Assembly (NCBI GenBank): GCA_027490305.1
Contig: JAIXYI010000036.1
Coordinates: 144,989-208,988 of the forward strand
Direction of reading: 5' to 3'
Source: Flavobacteriaceae bacterium
Lineage (GTDB): Bacteria > Bacteroidota > Bacteroidia > Flavobacteriales > Flavobacteriaceae
DNA: 64,000 nucleotides
In this document: piece by piece, positions 8,586-17,531 of the stretch
Numbering within the stretch: the first letter of the stretch is position 1
Layout: each line of letters begins with the position of its first letter
Program-made: the position numbers and the translations under genes
The notes under the pieces: model-generated
Told to the model about the DNA's origin: nothing
Seen by the model: only the letters and a program-made list of their open reading frames with translations
Database searches by the model: none

Positions 8586-9821
8586 ATGAATAGATATTTA
8601 CTTTTTGTTGTTGGCCTTGCAGCCAGCATGTCGTTCGGACAGCAGCGCTGTGGTATGCAAGCCGCAATGGATCGCGTTTTGAGTAATCCCGCTTTGGCGC
8701 CCGGTTACATCCAGGCACAGGAGCAAATGGATGCCTCGATGCAGAACACCACGTTCAGCACGCAGAGTCCATCAGTCGTTATTACGATTCCGGTTGTGGT
8801 TCACGTTCTATACAAGTCGGCCGTCCAGAACATTTCAGATGCACAGATTGCCACGCAGATTGCCGTTTTGAATGCTGATTATCGCAAATTGAACGCGGAC
8901 TTTTCTACCGTCGTTCCCGCCGTCTTCCAGTCTTTTGGAGCGGATATGGAGCTTAATTTCGTTTTGGCGGCGCGTACACCTGACGAAGAACCCACCACGG
9001 GTATCGAGCGCAAATCAGTAGCCAGTGGTTTCGATTTTTACAACAACTATTATACGTCAACCGGTCTTCCGGCATGGGATCCGTATAGCTACCTGAATAT
9101 TTGGGTAGGTAAGTTCGACGACGCACTAGGCTTACTGGGTTTCGCGTATTTACCTTCTTCCAACTTGCCTGAGTTCGACGGACTCTGTATCGATTACCGC
9201 TATTTCGGCACAACAGGAACTGCCACGGCTCCGTATAACAAAGGTCGCACGGCTACACACGAAATCGGTCACTATTTCAACCTCAAACACCCATGGGGCA
9301 ACGATGGCAGCGCGTGCGGCTCGGGTAACAATAGCGACGGTGTAGCCGATACCCCTGCCACAAGTGATCCGTATTATGAGTGTCCTACATTCCCAGACAA
9401 CACCTATGCGTGTACGACTACGGCGAATGGCTCTATGTTCATGAACTATATGGATTATGTCAACGATGCCTGTATGGCCTTTTTCACCACGGGTCAAAAG
9501 ACACGTGTGACAGCGGCCCTGAACGGACCACGTGTATTGTTGCAGAGCTCCCTGGGCGCTACACCTCTTAGTTTGAGAGAGATTGAATCTAAGAAATTAT
9601 CCATTGCACCGAATCCGGCGTCTGACTATTTCACGATTACGTCAACGAATCCAGTAGAGCACCTCGAGATTATGAACAGTCTCGGTCAGAAAGTGAAGGA
9701 AGTGTCGCTTAATGGCAACACCAATGTAAGCGTACAGGACCTACAGTCAGGTGTATACTTCATTCGTTTTTATGGGGAAGGACAGAAGTATATGAAAACG
9801 AAACGTCTTATCAAGAAATAA
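8586..9821 (+). CDS. M43-family zinc metalloprotease with T9SS type A C-terminal sorting domain
   Basis: MNRYLLFVVGLAASMSFG signal; ATHEIGHYFNLKHPWG (HExxHxxxxxH); C-terminal IAPNPASDYFTI...GQKVKEV...GVYFIRF...KTKRLIKK. Confidence 0.9.
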   Translation: MNRYLLFVVGLAASMSFGQQRCGMQAAMDRVLSNPALAPGYIQAQEQMDASMQNTTFSTQSPSVVITIPVVVHVLYKSAVQNISDAQIATQIAVLNADYRKLNADFSTVVPAVFQSFGADMELNFVLAARTPDEEPTTGIERKSVASGFDFYNNYYTSTGLPAWDPYSYLNIWVGKFDDALGLLGFAYLPSSNLPEFDGLCIDYRYFGTTGTATAPYNKGRTATHEIGHYFNLKHPWGNDGSACGSGNNSDGVADTPATSDPYYECPTFPDNTYACTTTANGSMFMNYMDYVNDACMAFFTTGQKTRVTAALNGPRVLLQSSLGATPLSLREIESKKLSIAPNPASDYFTITSTNPVEHLEIMNSLGQKVKEVSLNGNTNVSVQDLQSGVYFIRFYGEGQKYMKTKRLIKK

Positions 9822-9840
9822 CGACTCGCTAAACTAGAGA

Positions 9841-9869
9841 AAGTCCCGGATACACCGGGACTTTTTTAT
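9841..9869 (+). terminator. Rho-independent terminator of the M43 protease
   Basis: AGTCCCGG-N5-CCGGGACT followed by T6. Confidence 0.85.
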
Positions 9870-10624
9870 TTCCCGCCATTGGCCTGCAGGTCGGCAATGC
9901 AGTTGGCGTCTAATTGTGGCACGGCTGACGTTTGCATGTTCATGACGCGGTTCTGGCTGGCCCAAAACATAAGGCATTGGTTGTTATCGCAGTGGCGGAT
10001 GTGTTCGGGGTCTTCGTGATCGGTTACCATGTTGGTGCCGAAGTCAACGAGCCCGAGCAGGTGGCATAATTCGTGTTGCAACACGGTGCTTTCCATGATC
10101 GGTCGCGGTGGTTGGTTGACGCCATTGCTGAATGCCCATACGGTGTTTTCATAGATAACACATGAGGTATTGAGATAGGCTGTGCCTAAGACCGCGCCCG
10201 TTGCGGTATCGCTGGCAGAGCGTCCGTCAACGAATAGGATGCATAGTGCCAGTTCGCCGGTGTTGTTGTACGCCGTACGATTGTCGGTTTCCAGCTTACG
10301 TATTTCCGATGTGGTATACGGCGAGGTGCCGGGGCTCTCTATCTGCCGCTGTGTGATGAAAATGCCTCCTGGTTTGTTCAGACGGGCCTCGAGAAAATTC
10401 TGAAGCGACGTCACGGCGGCATCTGATGGTTTATATTGGCCGATATACAAAATCTCGACGTTGAGTCGCTGATAGTCATCCGCCGAAAGGAAATCGTGTG
10501 CACTGCTTCCGGCGGGTTGTTGGTTCGGACGTGGGTTGACGCCGTCTTCCACCATCGATCCGCTGTCGTCAGACGAACAGCTAAAGGCCAGAGCAAGCAG
10601 GCACAGTAATACAAGTTTTTTCAT
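9866..10624 (-). CDS. Zinc-metalloprotease-like lipoprotein
   Basis: MKKLVLLCLLALAFSCSSDD lipobox; VLQHELCHLLGLVDFG (HExxH). Confidence 0.75.
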   Translation of the reverse strand: MKKLVLLCLLALAFSCSSDDSGSMVEDGVNPRPNQQPAGSSAHDFLSADDYQRLNVEILYIGQYKPSDAAVTSLQNFLEARLNKPGGIFITQRQIESPGTSPYTTSEIRKLETDNRTAYNNTGELALCILFVDGRSASDTATGAVLGTAYLNTSCVIYENTVWAFSNGVNQPPRPIMESTVLQHELCHLLGLVDFGTNMVTDHEDPEHIRHCDNNQCLMFWASQNRVMNMQTSAVPQLDANCIADLQANGGK

Positions 10625-10661
10625 ACGCTTTTCTTTCAAAGATAAGAAAAACGACGTAAGA

Positions 10662-11369
10662 CTATAGGTTCGTCAGTCGCGCGAGGTAGTCGTAATGCGA
10701 ACCTTCCGTAATTAGTTCGCACGCCAGTCCGTTGTGATGGGCGGCCGTCTGCAAGGTGTTGAAGTCGAGGTAGAGCCACGGAAACGGCGGGTCGGTTTGC
10801 CCTTTATAAGAAATGGTAAACGTGAGCTCACCGTAGTAGTTGCCTGCCGGAATCCAATGGGCGCCGTCCTCATCTGTGTCGAACATATACAGAATGTCGG
10901 AGCTGTCAATCAATATCTGTCCGTTCGGTAACAGGAGTTTTTTTAACTGTTGTAGGGAAGAAGCCACCCGCGCCATGGTGCCAAAAATACCCGTACCGTT
11001 CATGAGCAGCAATAGCGTGTCGAATTGTTCGTTTTCGAGGCGCATGACGTCCGTAAGCCGCGTCTCGCGAACGCCTCTCAGGCGGCAGGTTTCGATGGCG
11101 CCTTCCGATACATCAATAGCCATTACGTCGATTTGTCGTTTATTTTGGAGGTAAAGGGCGTGGCTGCCGGCACCACATCCGATATCAAGCACACGGCCTT
11201 TAGCCAGACGAAGTGCAGTTTGCTCGATGACCGGCATTTGGTCAAAGTCGCGAAATAGGTAGGCAACAGGCATTTCATCTGGTTCCGAGATATCGGTCTC
11301 TGTGATAAGGTCTTCCGGAGCGTTGCCGGTTTGATAGTCAAGAATGGCTTTACCGAAAAGGTCGTTCAT
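10662..11369 (-). CDS. Class I SAM-dependent methyltransferase
   Basis: VLDIGCGAGSHALYLQ, VMAIDVSEGAIETCRLRGV; start reassigned to MNDLFGKAILDYQTGNA. Confidence 0.85.
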   Translation of the reverse strand: MNDLFGKAILDYQTGNAPEDLITETDISEPDEMPVAYLFRDFDQMPVIEQTALRLAKGRVLDIGCGAGSHALYLQNKRQIDVMAIDVSEGAIETCRLRGVRETRLTDVMRLENEQFDTLLLLMNGTGIFGTMARVASSLQQLKKLLLPNGQILIDSSDILYMFDTDEDGAHWIPAGNYYGELTFTISYKGQTDPPFPWLYLDFNTLQTAAHHNGLACELITEGSHYDYLARLTNL

Positions 11370-11395
11370 GTGGGGAAAGGATATACTTTTGTGGT

Positions 11396-11890
11396 ATGAA
11401 ACCCGATTTACAACAGTTGCCTGGCCTGGCCAAAGATAAGCATAACGAAAACAGGAAGTACTTCGAGAAATTGCGAAAGAAGCCGCCGCGCAACCTGGAT
11501 TATGTGATGCAGGAATTGCACGACGCCGAGTTTCAACGGACGGACTGTCTTTCCTGCGCCAATTGTTGCAAGACAACCGGGCCGCTTTTTACCGAAGCGG
11601 ATATTGAGCGTATTGCGAAACACCTTCGGTTGAAGCCGCAGCAGTTCATCGACACGTATCTGCGCGTCGATGAAGACGGCGACCGGGTGTTGCAGTCGGT
11701 GCCCTGCACCTTTCTGGATGCCGAGAATTATTGCCTGATCTATGAAGTGCGGCCCAAAGCCTGTCGGGAGTATCCGCATACCGACCGGAAGAAATTCCAG
11801 CAAATCACCCACCTTACGTTGAAAAATGTAGAAATGTGCCCAGCGGCGTTCAATATCGTCGAGGAAATGAAACGAAGGATGCCGTTGTAG
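11396..11890 (+). CDS. YkgJ family cysteine cluster protein
   Basis: DCLSCANCCKTTGPLFTEADIERIAKHL...CLIYEVRPKACREYPHT. Confidence 0.88.
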   Translation: MKPDLQQLPGLAKDKHNENRKYFEKLRKKPPRNLDYVMQELHDAEFQRTDCLSCANCCKTTGPLFTEADIERIAKHLRLKPQQFIDTYLRVDEDGDRVLQSVPCTFLDAENYCLIYEVRPKACREYPHTDRKKFQQITHLTLKNVEMCPAAFNIVEEMKRRMPL

Positions 11891-11902
11891 GGGAAGGTGA
11901 GG

Positions 11903-11944
11903 GTTGAGAGTTGAGGGTTGATGGTTGATAGTTGAGGGTTGGGG
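11903..11944. repeat. Intergenic period-7 repeat (GTTGANN)x6
   Basis: GTTGAGA GTTGAGG GTTGATG GTTGATA GTTGAGG GTTGGGG. Confidence 0.85.
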
Positions 11945-12173
11945 AAGAAGCCGCGTGAGGGATCGGCGCATTGTCTGAGCTCTTTTTGCGGAGGAACGAA
12001 GCAAAAAAGCGAGTGCGGAGAGCCCGACCCTTCGGCAGGTTCGGGGTAGGCCGGATCGTATTTTGTTGGTTGCCGAAGGGGCACGCCATAGGGAAGATCG
12101 AAAGTTTTGAAGATCGTAAGTTCGGAGACTAGACGTAGGAATATCTCACGGCACGACGATGAATTTTTCCCAT

Positions 12174-12206
12174 TAAAAAACCCGCTCGTGAAAGCGGGTT
12201 TTTTTA
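12174..12206 (-). terminator. Hairpin terminator downstream of rplT
   Basis: AAACCCGCT-N6-AGCGGGTTT flanked by A and T runs. Confidence 0.8.
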
Positions 12207-12233
12207 GTAAGTCGTTCCGGTTTATAAAAACGT

Positions 12234-12578
12234 TTATTTTACTTTTTTCACGACGGCTTTGAAAGCCTCCGGATGGTTCATCGCGAGGTCAGCGAGTACT
12301 TTACGGTTCAGTTCGATACCGTTTTTCTTCACTGCTCCGATGAATTTTGAGTAGGACATTCCTTCCAGACGGGCTCCTGCGTTGATACGCTGGATCCACA
12401 ATGCACGGAAGTTACGTTTTTTCGCCTTGCGGTCGCGGTATGCATACTGCATCGCTTTTTCAACGGCGTTTTTCGCTACTGTCCAAACGTTTTTACGACG
12501 TCCAAAGAAACCTTTGGCTTGCTTCAATACTTTTTTTCTACGTGCCCTTTTGGCAACTGAGTTTACTGATCTTGGCAT
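12234..12578 (-). CDS. rplT: 50S ribosomal protein L20
   Basis: [30 protein letters not shown]. Confidence 0.98.
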   Translation of the reverse strand: MPRSVNSVAKRARRKKVLKQAKGFFGRRKNVWTVAKNAVEKAMQYAYRDRKAKKRNFRALWIQRINAGARLEGMSYSKFIGAVKKNGIELNRKVLADLAMNHPEAFKAVVKKVK

Positions 12579-12729
12579 ACTTTACTTTTTTTTGCTGCAG
12601 GCGCCTTTCGGTCTTTGAAGCCTGACAACAGGGTTATTAAATGTTAAACCTGTGAGCGTGGTTGTGGGTGTTGGGTGTTTGGTGGCTGGATATAGGTCCA
12701 AAAACCAATCTCCAAAAACAGAAAACCTC

Positions 12730-12927
12730 TTAGATGATTCTAAGTTGCTCTTTTACGCTCTTTACGTCAGACTGGTGAACCAGTGCGGAATGCGTCAACG
12801 CCAGTTTGCGTTTCTTCGATTTCTTGGTGAGGATGTGGCTCTTGAAAGCGTGCTTCCTCTTGATTTTACCAGAGCCCGTCACTTTAAAGCGTTTCTTGGC
12901 GCTGGATTTGGTTTTCATTTTAGGCAT
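12730..12927 (-). CDS. rpmI: 50S ribosomal protein L35
   Basis: [31 protein letters not shown]. Confidence 0.98.
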   Translation of the reverse strand: MPKMKTKSSAKKRFKVTGSGKIKRKHAFKSHILTKKSKKRKLALTHSALVHQSDVKSVKEQLRII

Positions 12928-12965
12928 AATTCCTAACTTATTGTGGTTCGACTTACTCTTTTTTT

Positions 12966-13048
12966 AGTTTAAAGTCTGAAGTCGCAAGTCTAAAGTCATC
13001 GTTTGTTTCAACTTCTTCCCACTTTCGACTTTCAACTTTCAACTTCTC
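12966..13048. repeat. Intergenic period-7 repeats between infC and rpmI
   Basis: AGTTTAA AGTCTGA AGTCGCA AGTCTAA AGTC (12966-12997) and ACTTTCG ACTTTCA ACTTTCA ACTTCTC (13021-13048). Confidence 0.85.
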
Positions 13049-13049
13049 C

Positions 13050-13616
13050 TTACTTCACCGGCTTCTTTTTCGGCGCGATGAACATGATCATCCGTTTTCC
13101 TTCCAGGACCGGCATTGACTCGACTTTTCCGAATTCTTCGAGGTCTTGCGCCAGACGAAGGAGGAGGATCTGGCCCTGTTCCTTATAGATGATCGACCGT
13201 CCTTTGAAAAACACGAATGCCTTGAGTTTGGATCCTTCTTTCAGGAACTTCTCGGCATTCTTTTTCTTGAACTCGTAATCGTGCTCGTCGGTCTGTGGGC
13301 CGAAACGAATTTCTTTTATGACTACCTGCGCTGATTTTGCTTTCAGCGCTTTATCGCGTTTCTTTTGTTCGTAAAGAAACTTCTTATAGTCCATTATTTT
13401 ACATACCGGTGGTTCGGCGTTCGGCGAGATCTCGACCAGGTCAAGACCCTGCTCGTCGGCGATAGCCAACGCTTGCGATGTTTTGTAGATACCAGGCTCA
13501 ATGCCCTCACCTACAAGACGTACTTCCGGTACGCGGATGAATTGGTTGATCCGGTGCGGATCTTTTTTTTCTACACGGGCAGGGCCCCTGTTATTGCTTC
13601 TTAATGCTATGGCTAT
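13050..13616 (-). CDS. infC: Translation initiation factor IF-3, non-ATG (ATA) start
   Basis: Frame extends upstream of the ORF-track start: (ATA)A(ATA)[77 protein letters not shown]; in-frame TGA at 13617-13619. Start is ATA at 13616 or 13610. Confidence 0.92.
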   Translation of the reverse strand: MAIALRSNNRGPARVEKKDPHRINQFIRVPEVRLVGEGIEPGIYKTSQALAIADEQGLDLVEISPNAEPPVCKIMDYKKFLYEQKKRDKALKAKSAQVVIKEIRFGPQTDEHDYEFKKKNAEKFLKEGSKLKAFVFFKGRSIIYKEQGQILLLRLAQDLEEFGKVESMPVLEGKRMIMFIAPKKKPVK

Positions 13617-13629
13617 TCAGTATTTAGCG

Positions 13630-15591
13630 TTAAACTTCGAATGTTTTCAATGTCTTGGCAACTTCCTCTTGTACGAGCGCAGCGAAATCGTCAATTGAGT
13701 AGCTGGCGTTGCCGCGTCCTTCCTGTCCGTGACGACGGACTGAAACCGTACCGTTTTTCTCTTCCTCTTCACCCACAATCAGCATAAACGGGAATTTCTT
13801 CGTTTCAGCCTCCCGGATTTTCTTTCCGATCGTCTCGTTGCGGTTGTCAATTAGGGCGCGAATTTCGTGATTTTCAAGTAAATCTAAAACTTTTTTCGCA
13901 TAATTTTCATACTTCTCACTGAGAGACAAGATGATAGCTTGCTCAGGCATTAGCCACAAAGGGAAGTTGCCTGCGGTGTGTTCGAGCAGGATGGCAATGA
14001 AGCGCTCCATTGACCCGAACGGCGCACGGTGGATCATGACCGGGCGGTGCAGTTCGTTGTCAGACCCTTTGTAGGTCAGTTCGAAGCGCTCCGGCAGGTT
14101 ATAATCTACCTGGATTGTACCCAACTGCCACTGACGCCCAAGAGCATCTTTCACCATGAAGTCGAGTTTCGGGCCGTAGAAAGCGGCTTCGCCGTATTCC
14201 ACCACCGTATTGAGTCCTTTGTCGCGTGCCGCATTGATGATGGCGTTCTCTGCTTTTTCCCAATTTTCGTCAGAGCCAATATACTTTTCGCGGTTTTCCT
14301 GGTCGCGAAGTGAAATCTGTGCGGTGAAGTTTTCGAATCCGAGCGAGCCGAAAACGTAAAGTACGAGGTCGATTACTTTCTTGAATTCCTCATCCAATTG
14401 CTCGGGCGTACAGAAGATATGGGCATCGTCCTGCGTAAAACCACGTACCCGGGTCAGGCCGTGAAGCTCACCGGATTGTTCGTATCGATACACGGTGCCA
14501 AATTCGGCATAGCGTTTCGGAAGATCCTTATACGACCACGGTTTGTTGTTGTATATTTCGCAGTGGTGCGGACAGTTCATCGGCTTGAGGAGGAATTCCT
14601 CTCCTTCCGCCGGAGTATGGATGGGCTGAAAGGAATCCGCGCCGTATTTCGCGTAATGTCCGGACGTCACATACAGTTCTTTCTGCCCGATGTGCGGCGT
14701 CACTACCTGTTCGTAACCGGCTTTTTTCTGTGCTTTTTTCAGGAATTGCTCGAGACGGTCCCGAAGGGCGGCACCTTTTGGCAACCAGAGGGGAAGTCCC
14801 TGTCCGACTTTCTGCGAAAACGCAAAAAGCTCCAGCTCTTTCCCAAGTTTGCGGTGGTCGCGGCGCTTGGCTTCTTCCAGCAATTCCAGGTAATCGGCAA
14901 GGTCTTTTTGTTTCGGGAACGACACGCCGTAGACCCGGGTCAATTGTTTGTTCTTTTCGTCACCGCGCCAGTAGGCACCGGCTACGCTCATGATTTTCAT
15001 CGCTTTGATCAGTCCGGTGTTTGGGATGTGTCCGCCACGGCAAAGATCCGTGAAGGTCGCGTGGTCACAGAAAGTGATTGTTCCGTCTTCCAGGTTCTCG
15101 ATCAGCTCGATTTTATATGGGTTGTTTTCCTTTTTGTAGAAAGCCAGGGCGTCGGCTTTGCTTGCTGACCGCATCCGGAATTCGTGTTTTTCGCGTGCGA
15201 TTTCAAGTACACGGTCTTCTATCTTCTTAAAGTCGGCATCGGAGATTTTGTGTTCGCCAAAGTCGACATCATAGTAAAAGCCTGTTTCGATGGCCGGACC
15301 GATGGTAAGCTTGATCCCAGGATACAGTTCTTGCAGGGCCTGTGCCATCACGTGCGAAGTAGAGTGCCAGAACGCCTTTTTACCTTCCTTGTCGTTCCAG
15401 GTATAGAGAACCAGCGAACCGTCGGTGGTGAGCGGGGTTTCGGTCTCGACGGTCGTGCCGTTGAATGCGGCGGAAATCACGTTCCGCGCCAAACCTTCAC
15501 TGATGCTCTTCGCGACGTCCATGGGTGTGGCGCCGTTTTCGAATTCCCGTACCGATCCGTCGGGCAAGGTAATTTTGATCATTGTCCTCAA
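13630..15591 (-). CDS. thrS: Threonyl-tRNA synthetase
   Basis: TGS domain, class II aaRS motifs ([37 protein letters not shown]); followed by infC-rpmI-rplT. Confidence 0.97.
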   Translation of the reverse strand: MRTMIKITLPDGSVREFENGATPMDVAKSISEGLARNVISAAFNGTTVETETPLTTDGSLVLYTWNDKEGKKAFWHSTSHVMAQALQELYPGIKLTIGPAIETGFYYDVDFGEHKISDADFKKIEDRVLEIAREKHEFRMRSASKADALAFYKKENNPYKIELIENLEDGTITFCDHATFTDLCRGGHIPNTGLIKAMKIMSVAGAYWRGDEKNKQLTRVYGVSFPKQKDLADYLELLEEAKRRDHRKLGKELELFAFSQKVGQGLPLWLPKGAALRDRLEQFLKKAQKKAGYEQVVTPHIGQKELYVTSGHYAKYGADSFQPIHTPAEGEEFLLKPMNCPHHCEIYNNKPWSYKDLPKRYAEFGTVYRYEQSGELHGLTRVRGFTQDDAHIFCTPEQLDEEFKKVIDLVLYVFGSLGFENFTAQISLRDQENREKYIGSDENWEKAENAIINAARDKGLNTVVEYGEAAFYGPKLDFMVKDALGRQWQLGTIQVDYNLPERFELTYKGSDNELHRPVMIHRAPFGSMERFIAILLEHTAGNFPLWLMPEQAIILSLSEKYENYAKKVLDLLENHEIRALIDNRNETIGKKIREAETKKFPFMLIVGEEEEKNGTVSVRRHGQEGRGNASYSIDDFAALVQEEVAKTLKTFEV

Positions 15592-15653
15592 ATTTGGAAG
15601 CGCAAAGATAGCGGATTAACGCTGTTGAAACAAGCCGGCGCCGGGCTCATTCA

Positions 15654-15890
15654 CTATCGCGATTTCCGAAGTGTATTTTCCAGGTGGTCGATCGCTTCGT
15701 CGGCGATGGCGACGAGCTCCTCGGCCTGTTCCGGTATTTCGTACATCCGACCCGACACGACATCGGCTAACTCCTGGCGAAAGCGAAGAAGGAGTTCGTT
15801 GGCATGGCGCGGACCCAGGACGAGTTGTGCTTCAAAAGCAAGTTCATAGCGTCGGGTAAGTGCCTTGATTTTCTTTTCTACAGTAAGCAT
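15654..15890 (-). CDS. Conserved-looking hypothetical protein
   Basis: 78 aa helical ORF filling the thrS-recR gap. Confidence 0.5.
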   Translation of the reverse strand: MLTVEKKIKALTRRYELAFEAQLVLGPRHANELLLRFRQELADVVSGRMYEIPEQAEELVAIADEAIDHLENTLRKSR

Positions 15891-16022
15891 AAAAAAATCG
15901 TTCTGGTCACGAAAATAGGAAAACGGGTACGTTTGTCAAAGCGAATGGGTGTTTTCTTCAGTCTTTTTTTGTGTACTGTCAAACAATATGAAGGTGCTTG
16001 ACAGGATATCCCAAATACCGTA

Positions 16023-16052
16023 TTGGCCTTCGGCATGTAACGCCTATTTTTG
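16023..16052 (+). promoter_or_regulatory. Bacteroidetes-type promoter of recR
   Basis: TTG-N19-TATTTTTG ending 4 nt before the recR ATG. Confidence 0.65.
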
Positions 16053-16056
16053 CGGT

Positions 16057-16677
16057 ATGGAATTTTCATCTAAACTGCTTGAGAATGCTGTCAATGAAAT
16101 GGCCCAACTGCCAGGGATTGGACGTCGGACGGCGCTACGACTGGTGTTGCACCTGCTCCGCCAGCCTGCCGAGCGTACGGAATTCCTGTCGGTAGCGCTT
16201 TCGCGTATGCGGGACGAGATACGCTATTGCGACAATTGCCATAACATCTCGGATACCGACCAGTGTGATATTTGCGCCAACGAGCGCCGGGACCATTCGC
16301 TGGTGTGCGTGGTGGAAGACATACGGGACGTAATGGCAGTTGAAAATACCCGCCAGTTCAAAGGGATTTACCATGTGTTAGGTGGTCGCATTTCGCCAGT
16401 TGACGGCGTAGGTCCCGGACAGCTTAAGATACAATCATTGGTTGAGAAGGTGCGTTCGGGAAGTGTGAGCGAAGTCATATTTGCACTGAGCCCAACGATG
16501 GAAGGCGACACTACAAATTTTTATATATACCGACAGTTGAATGAGTATCCTGTGGTATTTTCTACCATTGCCCGTGGAATCTCTGTCGGGGATGAGTTGG
16601 AGTTTGCTGATGAAGTTACGTTGGGAAGAAGTATCTTACAACGCGTTCCTTTCGAGCGATCATTTGGGGCCTCATAA
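16057..16677 (+). CDS. recR: Recombination mediator RecR
   Basis: [34 protein letters not shown], zinc finger [16 protein letters not shown], Toprim [13 protein letters not shown]. Confidence 0.96.
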   Translation: MEFSSKLLENAVNEMAQLPGIGRRTALRLVLHLLRQPAERTEFLSVALSRMRDEIRYCDNCHNISDTDQCDICANERRDHSLVCVVEDIRDVMAVENTRQFKGIYHVLGGRISPVDGVGPGQLKIQSLVEKVRSGSVSEVIFALSPTMEGDTTNFYIYRQLNEYPVVFSTIARGISVGDELEFADEVTLGRSILQRVPFERSFGAS

Positions 16678-16685
16678 TGGTCTTT

Positions 16686-16714
16686 TTGATTTTGGCAGGG
16701 AAAGTCTATATTTG
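16686..16714 (+). promoter_or_regulatory. Promoter of the polysaccharide locus
   Basis: TTG-N18-TATATTTG, 19 nt upstream of the first wza-like ATG. Confidence 0.7.
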
Positions 16715-16733
16715 TTAACTAATTATACCGCTA

Positions 16734-17528
16734 ATGAGGTATCGTACTTTGCTTTTGCTGTTTTTTTTCGCGGGGATGATGACGTCGTGTATTCCCAATG
16801 AGGATTTGATTTACCTGCAGAAAAAAGAAGCGGCTGCGGCTACTTCGGCTGTTAATCAGGTGCCCTCCCAACCCTATCGGCTTCAGGTTAGTGATGTATT
16901 GTATATATCCATAAAGTCTTTGGATCCGCAATTTGTAGCGATGTTTTCCCCCAGTGACGGGGAAAAGGGAGGTGCCGCTACTGCCAATGAACTTTATTTC
17001 ACCGGATTTTCAGTGGATGATCACGGTAATATTCGCATTCCGATTTTAGGAGAAGTTAACGTGCTGGGACGAACAGTAGATGAAGTGAGGCGTAACATTG
17101 AGGCGCAATTGTTATCCGGCTACTTCAATAAGGAAGCCAATATCTTTGTGACGGTAAAGTTAGGCGGTTTCCGTTTCACGGTAAATGGAGAAGTCTTGAT
17201 CCCGGGTACGAAGACGCTCTATCAGGAACAGGTAACCGTTATGGAAGCAATTGCGAATTCAGGTGATATCAGCATAACAGGTGACCGATCTCACGTGGTC
17301 ATTATTCGTCAACGTCCGCAAGGTGCCGACATACAGGAAATTGATTTGACGGACGTATCTGTCATGAATTCGCCCTACTTTTATCTTCAGCCCAATGATT
17401 ACGTCTATGTAAAGCCCCTGAAGCAAAAGTCATGGGGCACCGGACGCACTGGAATCGAATCCATTTCCACCGTTGTGATGTTATTATCACTGGCCACAAC
17501 GGGTATACTACTACTTCGAAATAATTGA
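16734..17528 (+). CDS. Polysaccharide export (Wza-like) lipoprotein, copy 1
   Basis: Lipoprotein signal ..MMTSC; YRLQVSDVLYISIKSLDPQ and ITVNGEV-type SLBB/Poly_export motifs. Confidence 0.92.
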   Translation: MRYRTLLLLFFFAGMMTSCIPNEDLIYLQKKEAAAATSAVNQVPSQPYRLQVSDVLYISIKSLDPQFVAMFSPSDGEKGGAATANELYFTGFSVDDHGNIRIPILGEVNVLGRTVDEVRRNIEAQLLSGYFNKEANIFVTVKLGGFRFTVNGEVLIPGTKTLYQEQVTVMEAIANSGDISITGDRSHVVIIRQRPQGADIQEIDLTDVSVMNSPYFYLQPNDYVYVKPLKQKSWGTGRTGIESISTVVMLLSLATTGILLLRNN

Positions 17529-17531
17529 CGA

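Noticed and set aside
8363-8629. N-terminal extension of the serine hydrolase ORF
   Set aside because: A signal peptide starts at the internal Met (8362), and the extension overlaps the divergent M43 gene's upstream region
11408-12089. Minus-strand ORFs 11408..12004, 11740..12084 and 11850..12089
   Set aside because: Antisense to the YkgJ gene and translated through heptad and palindromic repeats (PSTINHQPSTLNP, YPEPAEGSG); low-complexity artefacts
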